From contig OZ253959.1 of the NCBI GenBank assembly GCA_965267425.1, forward strand, positions 2,356,001 to 2,420,000: a DNA stretch of 64,000 nucleotides, written 5' to 3'. The position numbers and the translations under genes were made by a program. The notes beneath the pieces are model-generated. The model had not been told where the DNA came from. It made no database searches and saw only the letters and a list, made by a program, of their open reading frames with translations. The DNA comes from G965267425 sp965267425 (GTDB taxonomy: Bacteria > Bacteroidota > Bacteroidia > Flavobacteriales_E > Vicingaceae). Positions 53,782 through 61,761 of this stretch are shown here, in pieces (position 1 is the first letter of the stretch; every line of letters starts with the position of its first letter).

Positions 53782-55218
53782 ATGTACACATTAATGGTCG
53801 TCATATTTGTCATTGGTTATACAGGAATTGCCCTTGAACACAACATTCGAATTGACAAAGCGGCCAGTGCGCTTATTACCGGAGTTCTGACCTGGATGAT
53901 TTTTGTATTGTCAGCGGAGAGCATTTTGGAGATAGATTATTCGAAGAGCTTTCAAGAAATGTTGGAAAGTGGGCGAGAAGTCATTAAGACGTTTAAGTTT
54001 TATATGATGGAGAACTTTGAAGTTCCCAAAGAAGAAACTGAAACCATGGTTAAGCACTTTGTGCTGGAAGAACTTGAGCATCATTTGATAGAAATATCGG
54101 AAATATTGTTCTTCCTGTTAGGGGCAATGACCATAGTTGAATTAATTGACGCCCACGAAGGGTTTGCGGTCATAACGGATCGAATTAAAACGACCAAAAA
54201 ATCTTCGTTGTTGGCCATTTTGAGTTTTGTTACTTTCTTTTTCTCTGCTGCGTTAGATAACCTGACTACAGCCATTGTGATGTCCGCATTGCTAAAGAAA
54301 TTAATCGCAGACAAAAAAGACCTTTGGATTTTTGCCGGCGTCATCATCATTGCTGCCAATGCTGGAGGAGCCTGGTCTCCAATTGGGGATGTCACCACTA
54401 TTATGCTGTGGATAGGACAACAAATTACTGCATCAAACATTATCTATAAGGTTATTGTTCCGTCTATTGTTTGTTTGATTGTTCCTTTAGGAATAATGAT
54501 GGTCAGATTAAAAGGACATATTACACGTCCTACGGATGTCATGGAGGCTGAGCATATTGCAGAGCCTACAACACGATTTGAACGAAATCTGGTTTTTTAC
54601 TTAGGAGTATGTTGTTTATTAATGGTTCCAGTGCTTAAGACACTTACCCACCTCCCTCCATTTATGGAGATTCTTTTAGGACTTGGAATTATGTGGTTGG
54701 TTACAGAATTATTGCACCGACATAAGAATTATGAAGAAAAATCTAAACTTTCGGTGATAGGTGTATTACAAAAAGTTGATGTGCCTTCGGTTCTCTTTTT
54801 CTTAGGAATACTTCTTGCAGTAGCTAGCTTATCTTCTGCAGGGCATTTGATTCAAATGGCCAACTTTCTGGAAAATACATTTGGAAACATCTACATCATT
54901 AACATAATCATTGGTCTGCTATCATCTATTGTGGACAATGTTCCTTTGGTGGCTGGAGCAATGGGCATGTATGAGGTCGGTCCGGAAGTTGTTCCCGGTG
55001 TCTCTTATCCACAAGATCATGCATTTTGGGAATTTTTGGCCTATTGTGCCGGAACTGGAGGAAGTTGCTTAATCATTGGTTCGGCTGCGGGTGTAGCGGT
55101 TATGGGAATTCTAAAGATCGATTTCATGTGGTACTTAAAAAGAATTTCTCTACTTGCCTTAATAGGATACTTATCCGGCGCCTTGACCTATTACCTCATG
55201 AACATCTGGGTGTTTTAG
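53782..55218 (+). CDS. nhaD: Sodium/proton antiporter NhaD
   Basis: A 478-residue inner-membrane antiporter with about 12-13 helices that exports sodium in exchange for protons. Family motifs include FFFSAALDNLTTAIVMSALL, IIAANAGGAWSPIGDVTTIM and LLSSIVDNVPLVAGAMGM. Its last four bases overlap the stop of the convergent first-described array gene. The 202-base upstream gap holds the TGTTAGC inverted repeat. Confidence 0.94.
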   Translation: MYTLMVVIFVIGYTGIALEHNIRIDKAASALITGVLTWMIFVLSAESILEIDYSKSFQEMLESGREVIKTFKFYMMENFEVPKEETETMVKHFVLEELEHHLIEISEILFFLLGAMTIVELIDAHEGFAVITDRIKTTKKSSLLAILSFVTFFFSAALDNLTTAIVMSALLKKLIADKKDLWIFAGVIIIAANAGGAWSPIGDVTTIMLWIGQQITASNIIYKVIVPSIVCLIVPLGIMMVRLKGHITRPTDVMEAEHIAEPTTRFERNLVFYLGVCCLLMVPVLKTLTHLPPFMEILLGLGIMWLVTELLHRHKNYEEKSKLSVIGVLQKVDVPSVLFFLGILLAVASLSSAGHLIQMANFLENTFGNIYIINIIIGLLSSIVDNVPLVAGAMGMYEVGPEVVPGVSYPQDHAFWEFLAYCAGTGGSCLIIGSAAGVAVMGILKIDFMWYLKRISLLALIGYLSGALTYYLMNIWVF

Positions 55219-56180
55219 GGCCTTAATTGATGGTGTTCAAACATCGATCGAAACGGAACCCTAACTGATCGATTATCCACTCCCCTCAGTGTTATTCTTT
55301 GCTGTCTGAATTGTCTATAGAGAAAGTCATGTCCTGACACAAATTGCTGATTTTCACGATAAACTTGAGAGTTTATGTGCATTCTTAAATGACCAATGTG
55401 TCTAAAAGAATTTTGATTGTACAAATGTTCCAATTCTGCTGTGGCTAGGTTCATTTGGATTCCATGAGGTATAAGAACATTATCAAATAAATGGTATTTT
55501 TTGGTCAAATCTCTCCAGATTCTCATTTCATAAGTATATAATTCTGCAGCTAAATGATCTTGTTGTAAATATCTTTCTGCTGCTCTTGCCTGTAGACTCT
55601 CAGTAGTTGATTCTCTTCTCCAGGAAATGGCATTATGCCCTTCTAATCTTGTCACCTCCAAATACCCCCTGCGATATTGAAGTTGCATTTCCTGTTGGAC
55701 TCCTCTTGATTGGCTGATGATATGTCGAGGCAATCGTAACATCATTTTTTCCTGAATGGCACTTGTCAAATATTGATCGACTACATCATTGATTCCAAAG
55801 GATTTATGAACAAAATCTAGGTCGTACTGGCCAAATCTTCGTTGCACAAATAAATTATCCAACAATCTGTATTCCATTCTTCGATCTGCACCGAATTTAG
55901 CGACCAAAATTTCTTCGGCCGACATCGGTACATTTCCATCACGATCTACAAAATTAATCGGAGCATTGTTAAAGGACTCATAGGGGGTAGCATTAAAATG
56001 TACATTGTCAAAAGCTAAAAAATTATGTATGACTATACTAAACCTGGGTTCTAAAAATTTGGATTTGTTAATATCATTCCAGCTATTTTTTGCCTGAAAC
56101 CAGAAACCAAGAATAAATACAATAACGACTCCAAGTGTCAATTTTCTTGAGTTAGTTGAATATGTCAAGTGTTTAAACAT
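55215..56180 (-). CDS. Array protein 1 (Rhs-hinge-like paralog, most divergent member)
   Basis: A 321-residue protein with a hydrophobic segment at about 14-30 (signal or anchor). A hinge block at 54-97 follows (FLAFDNVHFNATPYESFNN, then APINFVDRDGNVP), where other members have DP this one has DN. The rest is helical and Arg/Gln-rich. The second family motif is at 253-270 (LYNQNSFRHIGHLRMHIN) and the tail is PFRSMFEHHQLRP. No catalytic motif is recognised. It is the last, 3'-most gene of the five-gene array and starts 4 bases after array protein 2 ends. Function unknown. Confidence 0.75.
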   Translation of the reverse strand: MFKHLTYSTNSRKLTLGVVIVFILGFWFQAKNSWNDINKSKFLEPRFSIVIHNFLAFDNVHFNATPYESFNNAPINFVDRDGNVPMSAEEILVAKFGADRRMEYRLLDNLFVQRRFGQYDLDFVHKSFGINDVVDQYLTSAIQEKMMLRLPRHIISQSRGVQQEMQLQYRRGYLEVTRLEGHNAISWRRESTTESLQARAAERYLQQDHLAAELYTYEMRIWRDLTKKYHLFDNVLIPHGIQMNLATAELEHLYNQNSFRHIGHLRMHINSQVYRENQQFVSGHDFLYRQFRQQRITLRGVDNRSVRVPFRSMFEHHQLRP

Positions 56181-56184
56181 AATT

Positions 56185-57153
56185 TTATTGTATAAGTGGA
56201 ATCAAGGGTGCTCTTAATGTAGCCTTACCCCTATTGAAATACACATATTGTCCTCTGTTCATTTGGTAATAAGCAAACGGAACTGGCGGTAATGTTCTCA
56301 TCGAGCGTGCCGTGCTCTCATATCCCTGTGTAAAATTGACTCTTGCTCTGAAATTGACACTATGTACATAAGAATCATCTTGATATAAAGTCATTAGTTC
56401 GATTGGAGAAAGTTGAGAATTGATATTATACGTCATTTCACCCTTTAACATCTTGTTTGCTTCTATTAGTTTTTTATTTAAATCATACCACAACGGCACT
56501 TCTTTCTTGTAAATGGATAGCGCCAAATTGTCCCTTTCCCAGAACTGATGAGCTGAAATCTCTTCTGGCGAGGTCGGTTCAAAGGTCACCTTATATTCAT
56601 GCAGTTCATGAGCTTGATACCTGGATGCCTGTGCAGAACTACTGGAGCCTTGACCTGAATTGCTAGCCGATCTTCCATGATTAATAATTTCTCTAATTGA
56701 CTTTTTGTATGTCTTTTTTAGATTATTTCTTAAAGATCCAGCATATTCTCTCGGAATCTTTTCTTCCAGAAGCTGATCCACTTGCATTTCAACTTCGGCC
56801 AAAGAAGCCATATAAAAGTCATGAATTTGAAGTGTTCCATGTTCAGAATTCATACGTGCATCGAAAGAATTATAAATAGATGTTCGATGTTCACCAAACT
56901 CCCCTGACAATATTTGTGCCGCCGTCTTTGGCGCCTTCCCGTTCAAATCAACATAATGTGTGGGAGCATTGTTGAAAGCAGTATAAGGGTTGTTTGGAAG
57001 TTTTTCGGGATCACATTGCACGAAATTATTTACGTTAAGCTCAAAAATCCGTACGAAGTTTTTGTCTTTGTTTCCATTGGAAAATGAGACGACCTCTTGG
57101 TCAAACCCAATCATTATTAAACCAATTATCACCGTAACCAACATAAATTTCAT
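56185..57153 (-). CDS. Array protein 2 (Rhs-hinge-like paralog)
   Basis: A 322-residue protein from the ATG at 57153 (MKFMLVTVIIGLIMIGF); the longer frame from 57183 uses a TTG. An N-terminal hydrophobic segment, hinge at 44-87 (FVQCDPEKLPNNPYTAFNN, APTHYVDLNGKAP), a Ser-rich linker at 162-177, and the second motif at 256-273 (LYQDDSYVHSVNFRARVN). The segment AHQFWERDNLALSIYKKEV aligns with DLAALSYLENTGIARSIFEQ of the next gene. Function unknown; same family as its neighbours. Confidence 0.78.
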   Translation of the reverse strand: MKFMLVTVIIGLIMIGFDQEVVSFSNGNKDKNFVRIFELNVNNFVQCDPEKLPNNPYTAFNNAPTHYVDLNGKAPKTAAQILSGEFGEHRTSIYNSFDARMNSEHGTLQIHDFYMASLAEVEMQVDQLLEEKIPREYAGSLRNNLKKTYKKSIREIINHGRSASNSGQGSSSSAQASRYQAHELHEYKVTFEPTSPEEISAHQFWERDNLALSIYKKEVPLWYDLNKKLIEANKMLKGEMTYNINSQLSPIELMTLYQDDSYVHSVNFRARVNFTQGYESTARSMRTLPPVPFAYYQMNRGQYVYFNRGKATLRAPLIPLIQ

Positions 57154-58320
57154 TCTTCTTTGCTTCAAATAGACATTTGTCAATATTATTTAACAGAAGA
57201 ATTTTGCCAATTGGTGAAAGTCTTATTTTAATAATCCTTGTTTTACGAAGTTGAATATGTCATTGAAAAAGTCAAAAAATTCAACCTATTTTAATATTGG
57301 CAAGTGCAACAAGGGGCGATATGGAATCGAAATAGCAGATTCTGGAATTCCTTGAATTCTCCGAGATTGAATGTTATATGCCCTTCTGTAAGCAGTTACA
57401 TTGTGCCCCCTATTGGTAGTGTATTGTCCATATGCACCTCTTTTCAATATAGAATGACTCGGTTGTTCATTATCAATAGCAAATTCCGAATTTAACCGAT
57501 CTCTAAGATTCACAGCATGCATATATTCATCATTTTCATAAAGCCTGGCCATTTCTTCCGGAATGAGATATTGATGTAACGGGAATTGCATGAAGGTTTT
57601 GGGAATAGCCGAGGATTTTATCGTCCAATTAAAATCATTCCATAACTCTGCTTCCTGTTCAAAGATACTTCGAGCAATACCTGTATTTTCCAGATATGAC
57701 AGGGCCGCCAAATCTTGCAATTCAGTGAAGTTATGATAATAGTTGTAGGAAATTTCATGTTCAACTTTTGTAACCACTGTTTCAATTCTTCTTCCTAAAA
57801 ATCTACTTCTTCTAACATGAACTTCTTCATAATGTCTAGGTATGTCAACAATTTCTCTTCTCGACATTTTATATACCGAAGCCAATTTTTGTTTAAAACG
57901 CAATGGTAGATTCTTTGGAATGCGATCACTGATCATTTCATTAACCCTACATTCCAACATAGTCAGTTCTTTCTGATAAATGGGATGATTATATAAGTGT
58001 GAAAATTGTGCATTGCTTAAAATCCTATCAACGCGAGCATAATTCGCAATTCTTGTTTCACCAAATTCAGGAACGAGAATGTCTGCGGCTGTTAGCGGTG
58101 CTTCTCCATTTAAATCAACCAAGTTATTTGGAGAATTGTTGAATGCATTATAAGGACTGTTGGGAAGTTTTTGAGGATCACATTGAATAAAAATATTCAA
58201 GCTAGTTTGAAATAACACTACGGAATGTAATCGTTCGCTTTCTTCAAAAAAAGAGGAATTCATCTCTGAATTCCCCAACATGACATTTGCCATAGCCAGA
58301 ATAATGAATGAAATGTTCAT
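57154..58320 (-). repeat. Segmental duplication copy 1 (gene for array protein 3 plus 132-base spacer)
   Basis: The coding region 57286-58320 together with its downstream spacer 57154-57285 is homologous to 58321-59478. The spacers have identical length and align throughout (shared TCAATATTA, GTGAAAG.CTTATTTTA, CTTGTTTT.CGAAG, AAAAGTC blocks). This is diverged tandem duplication of about 1.16 kb. Confidence 0.75.
57286..58320 (-). CDS. Array protein 3 (Rhs-hinge-like paralog)
   Basis: A 344-residue protein. I start it at the ATG at 58320 (MNISFIILAMANVMLG), which lines up with the start of array protein 4; a TTG at 58350 and an ATG at 58332 are alternatives. Hinge at 44-87 (FIQCDPQKLPNSPYNAFNN, SPNNLVDLNGEAP), a conserved helical block (RFKQKLASVYKMSRREIV), and the second motif at 260-277 (LYENDEYMHAVNLRDRLN). 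Ends PYRPLLHLPILK. Very similar to array protein 4 along its whole length. Function unknown. Confidence 0.8.
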   Translation of the reverse strand: MNISFIILAMANVMLGNSEMNSSFFEESERLHSVVLFQTSLNIFIQCDPQKLPNSPYNAFNNSPNNLVDLNGEAPLTAADILVPEFGETRIANYARVDRILSNAQFSHLYNHPIYQKELTMLECRVNEMISDRIPKNLPLRFKQKLASVYKMSRREIVDIPRHYEEVHVRRSRFLGRRIETVVTKVEHEISYNYYHNFTELQDLAALSYLENTGIARSIFEQEAELWNDFNWTIKSSAIPKTFMQFPLHQYLIPEEMARLYENDEYMHAVNLRDRLNSEFAIDNEQPSHSILKRGAYGQYTTNRGHNVTAYRRAYNIQSRRIQGIPESAISIPYRPLLHLPILK

Positions 58321-59478
58321 AGTACAGCTCATTAAGGGGATAATTTTCAATATTACCTAACCCTGGCATTTTAGTTATTAGTGAAAGGCTTATTTTATCG
58401 GTTCTTGTTTTTCGAAGATGAAAACGCCGTTGGAAAAGTCGAATCGTTCAAACTATTCTGATATTGGCAAATGCATCAAGGGACGAAATGGAGTTGAAAC
58501 AGCTGATTCTGGAATTCGCTCATATCTTCTCGATTGATTGCTAAATGCTCTGCTGTATGCTGTTACATTATGTCCTCTATTGGCAATGTAGTGCCGATAT
58601 GCATCTCTATCCATAATAGAATGTCCAGGTTCATTATTAAGTGCAAAATTAATATTCATTAGGCCTCTAAGATTCAATGCATGCACATATTCGTCATTTT
58701 CATATAACCTAACCATTTCTTGTGAATTGATTGGTGGACTCAACGGAAATTCACATAAAAGTGTACCATGAACTGAGTTATTTATGGTACTGCCAAAATT
58801 ATTCCATAACTGTGCTTCTTGTTCAAAGATATTTCGCGCAATCCCTGTGTTTTCCATATACGAAAGAGCTGCCAAATCTTCTAAGTCAGTAAAATTATGA
58901 TAATAGTTATAAGAAAATTCATATTCAACTTTCTGAACTACCGTTTCAACTTTTCTAAAAAACCAATTTCTTCTAACTTGAACTTCTTCATAGTACCTTG
59001 GTGTTTTGAGAATTTCTCTTCTTGACATCTTATAGACGGAAGCCAGTTTTTCTTTAAAACGCGGTGGAAGATACGATGGAATGCGGTCCCTGATCATTTG
59101 ATTAACTCTTCTTTCCAACGAGGTCAATTCTTCCTGATAAATAGGATGATTAAATAAAGTGATCCAATTCCCAAGTATCTCATCAAGCCGTGTGTAGCTT
59201 GCTAGTCCCTCTTCTCCAAATTCAGGAACAAGTATATCAGCGGTGGACAGTGGAGCTTCTCCATTTAAATCCACGTAATTATTTGGGGAATTGTTGAAAG
59301 CAGTATAAGGAGCAGCATTTAATTGTTGAGGATCAACCACCAAGAAAGAATTGACATCACACAAATATTTAATTGACAATGATTTACAATCAGATTCCAT
59401 TGTTGCACAAAATGGTTCGGCTTCAAAATCCAGACCATAAAGAAAAACTGACATATAAAATATAAGGGTTGAGATCAT
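58321..59478 (-). repeat. Segmental duplication copy 2 (gene for array protein 4 plus 132-base spacer)
   Basis: Partner of 57154-58320. Coding part 58453-59478, spacer 58321-58452. Because the non-coding spacers are conserved too, the duplication copied gene plus flank, and any promoter or leader in the spacer was copied with it. Confidence 0.75.
58453..59478 (-). CDS. Array protein 4 (Rhs-hinge-like paralog)
   Basis: A 341-residue protein starting MISTLIFYMSVFLYGLDF. Hinge at 45-88 (FLVVDPQQLNAAPYTAFNN, SPNNYVDLNGEAP), helical block RFKEKLASVYKMSRREIL, second motif at 258-275 (LYENDEYVHALNLRGLMN), tail PFRPLMHLPISE. Three cysteines lie in the N-terminal 40 residues (PFCATMESDCKSL, KYLC). 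It starts 19 bases downstream of array protein 5, so these two share a transcript. Function unknown. Confidence 0.8.
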   Translation of the reverse strand: MISTLIFYMSVFLYGLDFEAEPFCATMESDCKSLSIKYLCDVNSFLVVDPQQLNAAPYTAFNNSPNNYVDLNGEAPLSTADILVPEFGEEGLASYTRLDEILGNWITLFNHPIYQEELTSLERRVNQMIRDRIPSYLPPRFKEKLASVYKMSRREILKTPRYYEEVQVRRNWFFRKVETVVQKVEYEFSYNYYHNFTDLEDLAALSYMENTGIARNIFEQEAQLWNNFGSTINNSVHGTLLCEFPLSPPINSQEMVRLYENDEYVHALNLRGLMNINFALNNEPGHSIMDRDAYRHYIANRGHNVTAYSRAFSNQSRRYERIPESAVSTPFRPLMHLPISE

Positions 59479-59497
59479 AAGATATATTGTTAATTAT

Positions 59498-60430
59498 TTA
59501 TGGTTTAACAAAGTGTAAATAGGGACGTTTAAAAAATCGACCATTTCTTCCCAACCAATGCGCTTCAAGGTGATCCTTGGTATGCAAATAAGATAGGACT
59601 TTTGAATTAGGTAATTCATAAATGCGGTGATTCAATCCATATTCTTCAATGATAGACTCGGTGTCCAAAGAATTAAAGTATCCTCTAAGTTCATTAACAT
59701 GGGTAAATTGTTCATTCGAGTATAACGCATAATATTCTTCGCCATACCATTGGTACAAAGGAGGCGAAAATCTAGGGCCTTCATAGAAATCCAAATTCAT
59801 GTTTTCATTGGCCGATTCCCAGAAATCAAACTCTCTGTCATTTACATATTGCTGAATCTGATCTCGTAAATCCTTATTTAAGTACTTCTCATAGGATTGG
59901 GTTTTTAAAGAATTTACTTTACCCACATATTTTCCTGTGATATCTGACGGATTATGCTGTTCCCATATGATTTTATTAAAAACGCTTTTATATTCAACAG
60001 CAACATTGTCAAGAAAACGTTTAGAGATTTCATCAGGCAAAGATTTATGCATTGCATTCCAAACATGACCGCTATAGTTTTGAAACGCTTGAAACCTTTC
60101 CGGGAAGATTCTACCAAATCTACCCCTATTTAATAATCTGTCTAACTTGCCATACTGCTGCGCCCTCTCATTGCCAAATTGCCCAACTAAAATATCCACT
60201 GCAGACAAAGGAGCTTTTCCCGTTAGATCAACATAGTTCAACGGTGAATTATTGATGGAGGTATATGGATTAAAATTTAAGTTACGGGGATCAATGGAAA
60301 GAAAATCGCTTTGTTTTACTTCAAATCTGTGGTCAATAGTTAAAATAGTAAATCGGCTTAGATCATCTTTATGAATGATGAGAACTAAGAGTATCGAAGC
60401 AAGCAGAATGATCTTTTTCGAGGCCAACAT
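59498..60430 (-). CDS. Array protein 5 (Rhs-hinge-like paralog, first gene of the array)
   Basis: A 310-residue protein starting MLASKKIILLASILLVLIIH. Hinge at 43-86 (FLSIDPRNLNFNPYTSINN, SPLNYVDLTGKAP), then a C-terminal part that differs most from proteins 3 and 4, keeping the second motif at 236-253 (LYSNEQFTHVNELRGYFN). It lacks the HLPI tail and ends RPYLHFVKP. As the 5'-most gene, its upstream region, with the 10-base inverted repeat at 60441-60486, is the likely promoter region of the array. Function unknown. Confidence 0.78.
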   Translation of the reverse strand: MLASKKIILLASILLVLIIHKDDLSRFTILTIDHRFEVKQSDFLSIDPRNLNFNPYTSINNSPLNYVDLTGKAPLSAVDILVGQFGNERAQQYGKLDRLLNRGRFGRIFPERFQAFQNYSGHVWNAMHKSLPDEISKRFLDNVAVEYKSVFNKIIWEQHNPSDITGKYVGKVNSLKTQSYEKYLNKDLRDQIQQYVNDREFDFWESANENMNLDFYEGPRFSPPLYQWYGEEYYALYSNEQFTHVNELRGYFNSLDTESIIEEYGLNHRIYELPNSKVLSYLHTKDHLEAHWLGRNGRFFKRPYLHFVKP

Positions 60431-60440
60431 ATTTTCAATT

Positions 60441-60486
60441 TAAAATGATGTGGATGCAATTCTAAACAACCATATGCATCATTTTA
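60441..60486. promoter_or_regulatory. TAAAATGATG/CATCATTTTA inverted repeat upstream of the array
   Basis: Perfect 10-base arms (60441-60450, 60477-60486) with 26 bases between, 11 bases upstream of the array protein 5 start. A nested GATGCA/TGCATC pair (60453-60458, 60475-60480) offers an alternative pairing. It could be an operator or a 5' leader hairpin. The rest of the 216-base gap to exbB shows no clear TAnnTTTG box. Confidence 0.35.
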
Positions 60487-60646
60487 TAAGGGAAATTCAT
60501 ATTCATCAATGGGTGCTTTTTGTATAGGGCCAATAAATTGCACAACCTATCTAAACTAACATCCTGTTGTTCACAAATACAATACAATCCAACATTCTCA
60601 CGTTTTACCTCTATGTACATTAGCTGTAATTTCCAAATAGTACATC

Positions 60647-61369
60647 ATGCTGAATAATATTTTATTACAAATAAGTGTGGCCGGTCAAGAAGCTGCCGAA
60701 ATTGGAGAAAACTCCGGATTGGTTCAAGAAGAAAAAACACTTTCTATATGGGCACTGATTACGCAAGGTGGGCCTGGAGGAATGCTAATTATGTTCACCT
60801 TGTTTGTATTATCTGTAATAGCGGTGTACATTTTTGTGGAACGTTATCTGGCCATAAAAAAAGGTGCGAAAGAGGATGTTAATTTCATGAATCAGATTAA
60901 AGAATTTATCACGTCTGGAAAAATTGATGAAGCCAAAACATTGTGCACCAACACAGACAATCCTGTTGCACGTATGATAGAAAAAGGAGTGAGCAGAATC
61001 GGAAAACCACTCAGTGACATTGGTGCCGCCATTGAAAACACCGGAAAACTAGAATTGTATAAACTGGAAAAAAACTTGGCAACACTTGCCACCATATCTG
61101 GTGCAGCGCCAATGATTGGATTTCTTGGAACCGTTATCGGTATGATTCTGGCTTTTCATGAAATGGCTTCAGCCGGAGGAAACATAGATGTTGAAATGCT
61201 TGCTGAGGGTATCTATACAGCCATGATGACTACTGTAGCCGGATTGGTTGTGGGTATTGTGGCTTACATAGGGTACAACTCGTTGGTGGCTAAGGTTGAA
61301 AAAGTAGTATTCCTGTTAGAAGCCAGATCTACAGAATTTCTTGATATTCTTCACCAACCTGCAGCATAA
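60647..61369 (+). CDS. exbB: ExbB/TolQ/MotA-family proton channel protein
   Basis: A 240-residue inner-membrane subunit that, with ExbD, uses the proton gradient to energise TonB. Three membrane helices at about 44-66, 146-168 and 190-213. The conserved segment LATISGAAPMIGFLGTVIGM and the third-helix TTVAGLVVGIVAYIGYN are present. Its stop and the exbD start overlap as TAATG. Confidence 0.92.
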   Translation: MLNNILLQISVAGQEAAEIGENSGLVQEEKTLSIWALITQGGPGGMLIMFTLFVLSVIAVYIFVERYLAIKKGAKEDVNFMNQIKEFITSGKIDEAKTLCTNTDNPVARMIEKGVSRIGKPLSDIGAAIENTGKLELYKLEKNLATLATISGAAPMIGFLGTVIGMILAFHEMASAGGNIDVEMLAEGIYTAMMTTVAGLVVGIVAYIGYNSLVAKVEKVVFLLEARSTEFLDILHQPAA

Positions 61370-61761
61370 TGGCCATTCGATCCCGAAATAAATTGAGCGC
61401 AACATTTAACATGTCCTCCATGACGGACATCGTATTCTTATTGCTCATCTTCTTTATGCTCACTTCAACACTAGTGAGCCCTAATGCATTGAAGTTGCTG
61501 CTGCCGAACAGTTCCAGCAAAACGCTGTCCAAACAATCCGTAGTGGTTGAAATCAATAAGAATCTGCAATATGCGGTGAATCGAAAAATGGTAACATTTG
61601 AAGAATTGGAATCTACGTTGATTAATGAAATGGCCAAATATGACGAACCTTCCATCATATTAAGAGTTGACCAGACACTGGAAGTTCAAGAAGCCGTAAA
61701 TGTTATGGACATTGCCTACAGAAATGGCTTTAAAATGGTATTGGCTACGAAACCAGGATAA
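61369..61761 (+). CDS. exbD: ExbD/TolR-family biopolymer transport protein
   Basis: A 130-residue protein with one N-terminal helix carrying the essential Asp (MSSMTDIVFLLLIFFMLTST) and a periplasmic domain with the family-typical ILRVDQTLEVQEAVNVMDIA. It acts with ExbB. Both gene junctions are TAATG overlaps. Confidence 0.92.
   Translation: MAIRSRNKLSATFNMSSMTDIVFLLLIFFMLTSTLVSPNALKLLLPNSSSKTLSKQSVVVEINKNLQYAVNRKMVTFEELESTLINEMAKYDEPSIILRVDQTLEVQEAVNVMDIAYRNGFKMVLATKPG

Noticed and set aside
54081..54440. Antisense open frame of 119 codons opposite nhaD
   Set aside because: Complement of conserved membrane helices of NhaD; no independent start signal or domain.
55215..60430. Reading the array as a prophage or transposon remnant
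   Set aside because: No integrase, transposase, phage structural gene, flanking repeat or tRNA attachment site was seen; codon and base use look like the surroundings.
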